Source of the DNA: Hyphomonas sp. | Lineage (GTDB): Bacteria > Pseudomonadota > Alphaproteobacteria > Caulobacterales > Hyphomonadaceae | Assembly: GCA_002700305.1 (NCBI GenBank) | Contig: PACZ01000036.1 | Coordinates: 1-46,955, forward strand | Direction of reading: 5' to 3' | Length of the DNA stretch: 46,955 bases | Part shown: in pieces, positions 45,292-46,955 of the stretch | Numbering within the stretch: the stretch's first letter is position 1 | Layout of the letters: every line of letters begins with the position of its first letter | The notes under the pieces: generated by a model | Seen by the model: only the letters and a program-made list of their open reading frames with translations | Told to the model about the DNA's origin: nothing | Database searches by the model: none | Position numbers and translations under genes: made by a program

Positions 45292-45549
45292 CCAGCCGCC
45301 GCCCGTCATCTGATCGGCCATTACCTGCACGTTCGTGCCATGGGAAATCAAGGCCGGAGACGCCTGAAGCACCCAAACCAGCGAAATCGCCGCAGTCAGC
45401 AAGCCCCCCAACATCGCCTTGTCCGTCAGGCGCACGCGCAGCCGGTCCAGCATGTGCGGACCGGACACGAGGTATGGCAGCCCGAAGAAGCAAAAACCGG
45501 CAAAGGCCAGGCAAAGGGCTGCAGCGGCGGGAAGAGCAAACATCATCAT
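45283..45549 (-). CDS. Small membrane protein of unknown function
   Basis: An 88-residue protein beginning MMMFALPAAAALCLAFAGFC, with two predicted membrane helices (about residues 5-28 and 47-65), a basic loop with LRVRLTDKAM between them and a polar end VMADQMTGGGWQI. I do not recognise the family. It is upstream of mch on the same strand, 42 bases apart, and may be co-transcribed. Confidence 0.55.
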   Translation of the reverse strand: MMMFALPAAAALCLAFAGFCFFGLPYLVSGPHMLDRLRVRLTDKAMLGGLLTAAISLVWVLQASPALISHGTNVQVMADQMTGGGWQI

Positions 45550-45641
45550 GCCGCAAGATTCGCGCGGAATGGCTTATATCCGGCGACAGGAATCGATGAA
45601 ATTTGATCGAATCGGGCCATTTCGGCCCGAATTCGCAGTTT

Positions 45642-45989
45642 TCAGACGAGTTTCAGCAGGTCTTCCGGCGGGCGGCCCAGCACGGCCTTCTTGCCCTTGA
45701 TGCCGATCGGGCGCTGGATCAGCTTCGGGTTCTCCGCCATCGCCTCGAAAACCGCCTCATCGCTGGCATCCGCATCGATGCCGGCCGCCGGGGCGTCCTT
45801 GGCGCGCAGGAAGGCGCGCGGGCTGACCCCGCCCATCTTCTTCGCGATGTCTTTCAGCTCCTCAACCGAAAGCCGTTCGGTGGCGTTCATGTACTTGCGC
45901 ACCTCAGGCTCAACACCGGCCTCTTTCAGCATGTCCAGTCCCTTGCGGGAGGTGGAGCAGTTCGGATTGTGGAGGATCGTATAGGTCAT
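45642..45989 (-). CDS. ArsC-family arsenate reductase-like protein
   Basis: A 115-residue thioredoxin-fold protein. The catalytic Cys11 lies in NPNCSTSRKG, and IQRPIGIKG matches the arginine-containing end of the active site. ArsC reduces arsenate with glutaredoxin, but close relatives (Spx/YffB-like) have other roles, and no ars genes are nearby, so the assignment is to the family only. The start has GGGAGA ahead and lies 20 bases after the mcl2 stop, so it is probably in one operon with it. Confidence 0.82.
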   Translation of the reverse strand: MTYTILHNPNCSTSRKGLDMLKEAGVEPEVRKYMNATERLSVEELKDIAKKMGGVSPRAFLRAKDAPAAGIDADASDEAVFEAMAENPKLIQRPIGIKGKKAVLGRPPEDLLKLV

Positions 45990-46009
45990 CAGCGTCTCCC
46001 CTCTTCCGG

Positions 46010-46897
46010 TCAGGCCGTTTCGAATGCGCGGATGGCTTCATCCATCGCCACAGTGCGGCGGGCTTCGTCGAGATGCAGCAGCTCGGTCATCTTGCCATTC
46101 ACCTTCAGCACACCCTTGCCGGCATTGGCCGGGTCGGCGAAGGCTTCGATCACGGCTTTGGCTTGTTCCACATCATGCTGGCTCGGCGCGAAGACGCGGT
46201 TGGCCGTTTCCAGCTGCGAGGGGTGGATCAGCGTCTTGCCATCAAAGCCGAGGTCGCGGCCCTGTTCGCATTCATTGATCAGGCCATCCTCATCCTTGAT
46301 GTCATTGAAGACGCCATCAATCGCATAGAGGCCGTAGGCGCGCGCCGCCGCGATGGAGAGTTGCAATGCCGTCTGGAAAGCAATCCGGTCCGGCGTCATC
46401 CTGGCGCGATATTCCTTGGCCAGATCGTTGGTGCCCATCACGAACGTGGTCAGGCGCGTGTCTTCAGACGCCGCTGCAATCTCTTCGACCCTTAGAATTG
46501 CCTTCGGCATTTCGATCATGACCCAGAGGCCAAAATCGTTCGGCGCGCCAGCTTCAGTCAGCGCCGCATCCAGGGTCATGATGTCTGCAGCCGATTCCAC
46601 TTTGGGCGCCAAAACGGCCTTGGCGCCGCACGCGACGGCGGCTTTGAGGTCATCCTCGCCCCATTCCGTGTTCAGCCCGTTCATACGGATGACGATCTCA
46701 CGATGGCCATAACCACCCTGCTTCACGGCGCTCACGATGGCTTCGCGCGCCGTGAGCTTGGCGTCAGGCGCCACAGCATCTTCGAGGTCCAGCAAAAGCG
46801 TATCGGCTGGCAGGCCGCGGGCCTTTTCGAGGGCCCGTTCATTGGCGCCCGGCATATAGAGACAGGAGCGGCGCGGGCGGTGCGTCTGTGAAGCCAT
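46010..46897 (-). CDS. mcl2: Probable (3S)-malyl-CoA thioesterase / CoA-ester lyase family
   Basis: A 295-residue HpcH/HpaI-type protein. It has the fold's Arg-rich start RRSCLYMPGANERALEKA, the metal/acid stretch LLLDLEDAVAPDAK, then IEMPKAI and GTNDLAKE, and CEQGRDLGFDGKTLIHPSQ near the C-terminus. This set, and the length, are closer to Mcl2 (malyl-CoA thioesterase) than to the ~320-residue Mcl1 lyase. Mcl2 hydrolyses malyl-CoA to malate in the ethylmalonyl-CoA pathway. Start at 46897, with GGGA upstream. Confidence 0.75.
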   Translation of the reverse strand: MASQTHRPRRSCLYMPGANERALEKARGLPADTLLLDLEDAVAPDAKLTAREAIVSAVKQGGYGHREIVIRMNGLNTEWGEDDLKAAVACGAKAVLAPKVESAADIMTLDAALTEAGAPNDFGLWVMIEMPKAILRVEEIAAASEDTRLTTFVMGTNDLAKEYRARMTPDRIAFQTALQLSIAAARAYGLYAIDGVFNDIKDEDGLINECEQGRDLGFDGKTLIHPSQLETANRVFAPSQHDVEQAKAVIEAFADPANAGKGVLKVNGKMTELLHLDEARRTVAMDEAIRAFETA

Positions 46898-46926
46898 GGT
46901 CGTTCAATCCCTTTTCAAGCGCGCGG

Positions 46927-46955
46927 ACTATCGCCCTGCACTGCAACTGGCGCAA
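46927..46955 (-). promoter_or_regulatory. Weak promoter-like sequence upstream of mcl2
   Basis: On the minus strand TTGCGC (46955-46950), a 17-base spacer and GATAGT (46932-46927) could form a promoter, each hexamer only partly matching consensus. The spacer holds a TGCACTGCA core, similar to that in front of mcd. The -35 touches the edge of the window. Confidence 0.3.

Noticed and set aside
1-46955. CRISPR array, prophage, insertion sequence or tRNA
   Set aside because: No regularly spaced direct repeats, transposase or integrase genes, or cloverleaf-like tRNA sequences were noticed; the gaps are too short for most of them.

Overview
The window is GC-rich, densely packed chromosomal DNA from an alphaproteobacterium. 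The gene content (PhoD-type phosphatase, ethylmalonyl-CoA pathway enzymes, CobS/CobT, CcmABCDG, an A-domain-rich FtsY, DUF3108/DUF1223/DUF465/DUF4282 families, many small lipoproteins) fits the Hyphomonadaceae (Hyphomonas/Henriciella type) best. That placement is inference from gene families, not a measured one. I see no rRNA, tRNA, CRISPR array, prophage, insertion sequence or origin. No gap between genes exceeds about 255 bases, so there is no long non-coding stretch to explain.

Layout. 1-4.7 kb: an Ada-like AraC/methyltransferase cut by the window edge, a GST with an added C-terminal domain, an SDR and a long acyl-CoA dehydrogenase that matches (2S)-methylsuccinyl-CoA dehydrogenase (mcd). 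4.7-6.9 kb: GH16 lipoprotein, metallo-beta-lactamase-fold hydrolase and hisI. 7-8.7 kb: enoyl-CoA hydratase plus HMG-CoA lyase. 8.7-12.4 kb: cobS, a dienelactone hydrolase and cobT in one transcription unit. 12.5-19.1 kb: two envelope lipoproteins (DUF4440-like and YtcJ-type amidohydrolase), rpmB, a DUF3108 protein, rluD and a Tat-exported PhoD. 19.1-23.6 kb: a degenerate SDR, two small conserved proteins, a diguanylate cyclase, purEK and a creatininase-family protein. 23.7-28.2 kb: a four-gene Gld-like ABC operon. 28.2-31.6 kb: DUF1223 and acnA. 31.8-34.6 kb: ccmABCDG, preceded by a possible leader ORF. 34.6-40.1 kb: a MarR protein with a histone-H1-like tail, Nudix, IspZ-like protein, DMT transporter, D-aminoacylase-type amidohydrolase and a membrane-protein/XRE pair. 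40.1-43.7 kb: dapF-mtaB-ftsY. 43.7-46.9 kb: mesaconyl-CoA hydratase (mch), arsC-like and malyl-CoA thioesterase (mcl2) with two small membrane proteins.

How the genes fit together. mcd, mch and mcl2 are three steps of the ethylmalonyl-CoA route for C2/C4 carbon assimilation. That route needs B12-dependent mutases elsewhere in the genome, which gives the cobS/cobT unit a plausible metabolic context. acnA and the acyl-CoA enzymes belong to the same central carbon network. The items most worth following up are the MarR/H1-tail fusion protein, the 23-codon leader ORF coupled to ccmA, the repeat-rich promoter of the membrane-protein/XRE pair, the inverted repeat just upstream of the mcd promoter, the SDR-like protein that has lost its catalytic Tyr and Lys, and the dienelactone hydrolase embedded between cobS and cobT. 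I see no clear example of an entirely new multi-gene system; most of the window is well-understood housekeeping DNA.
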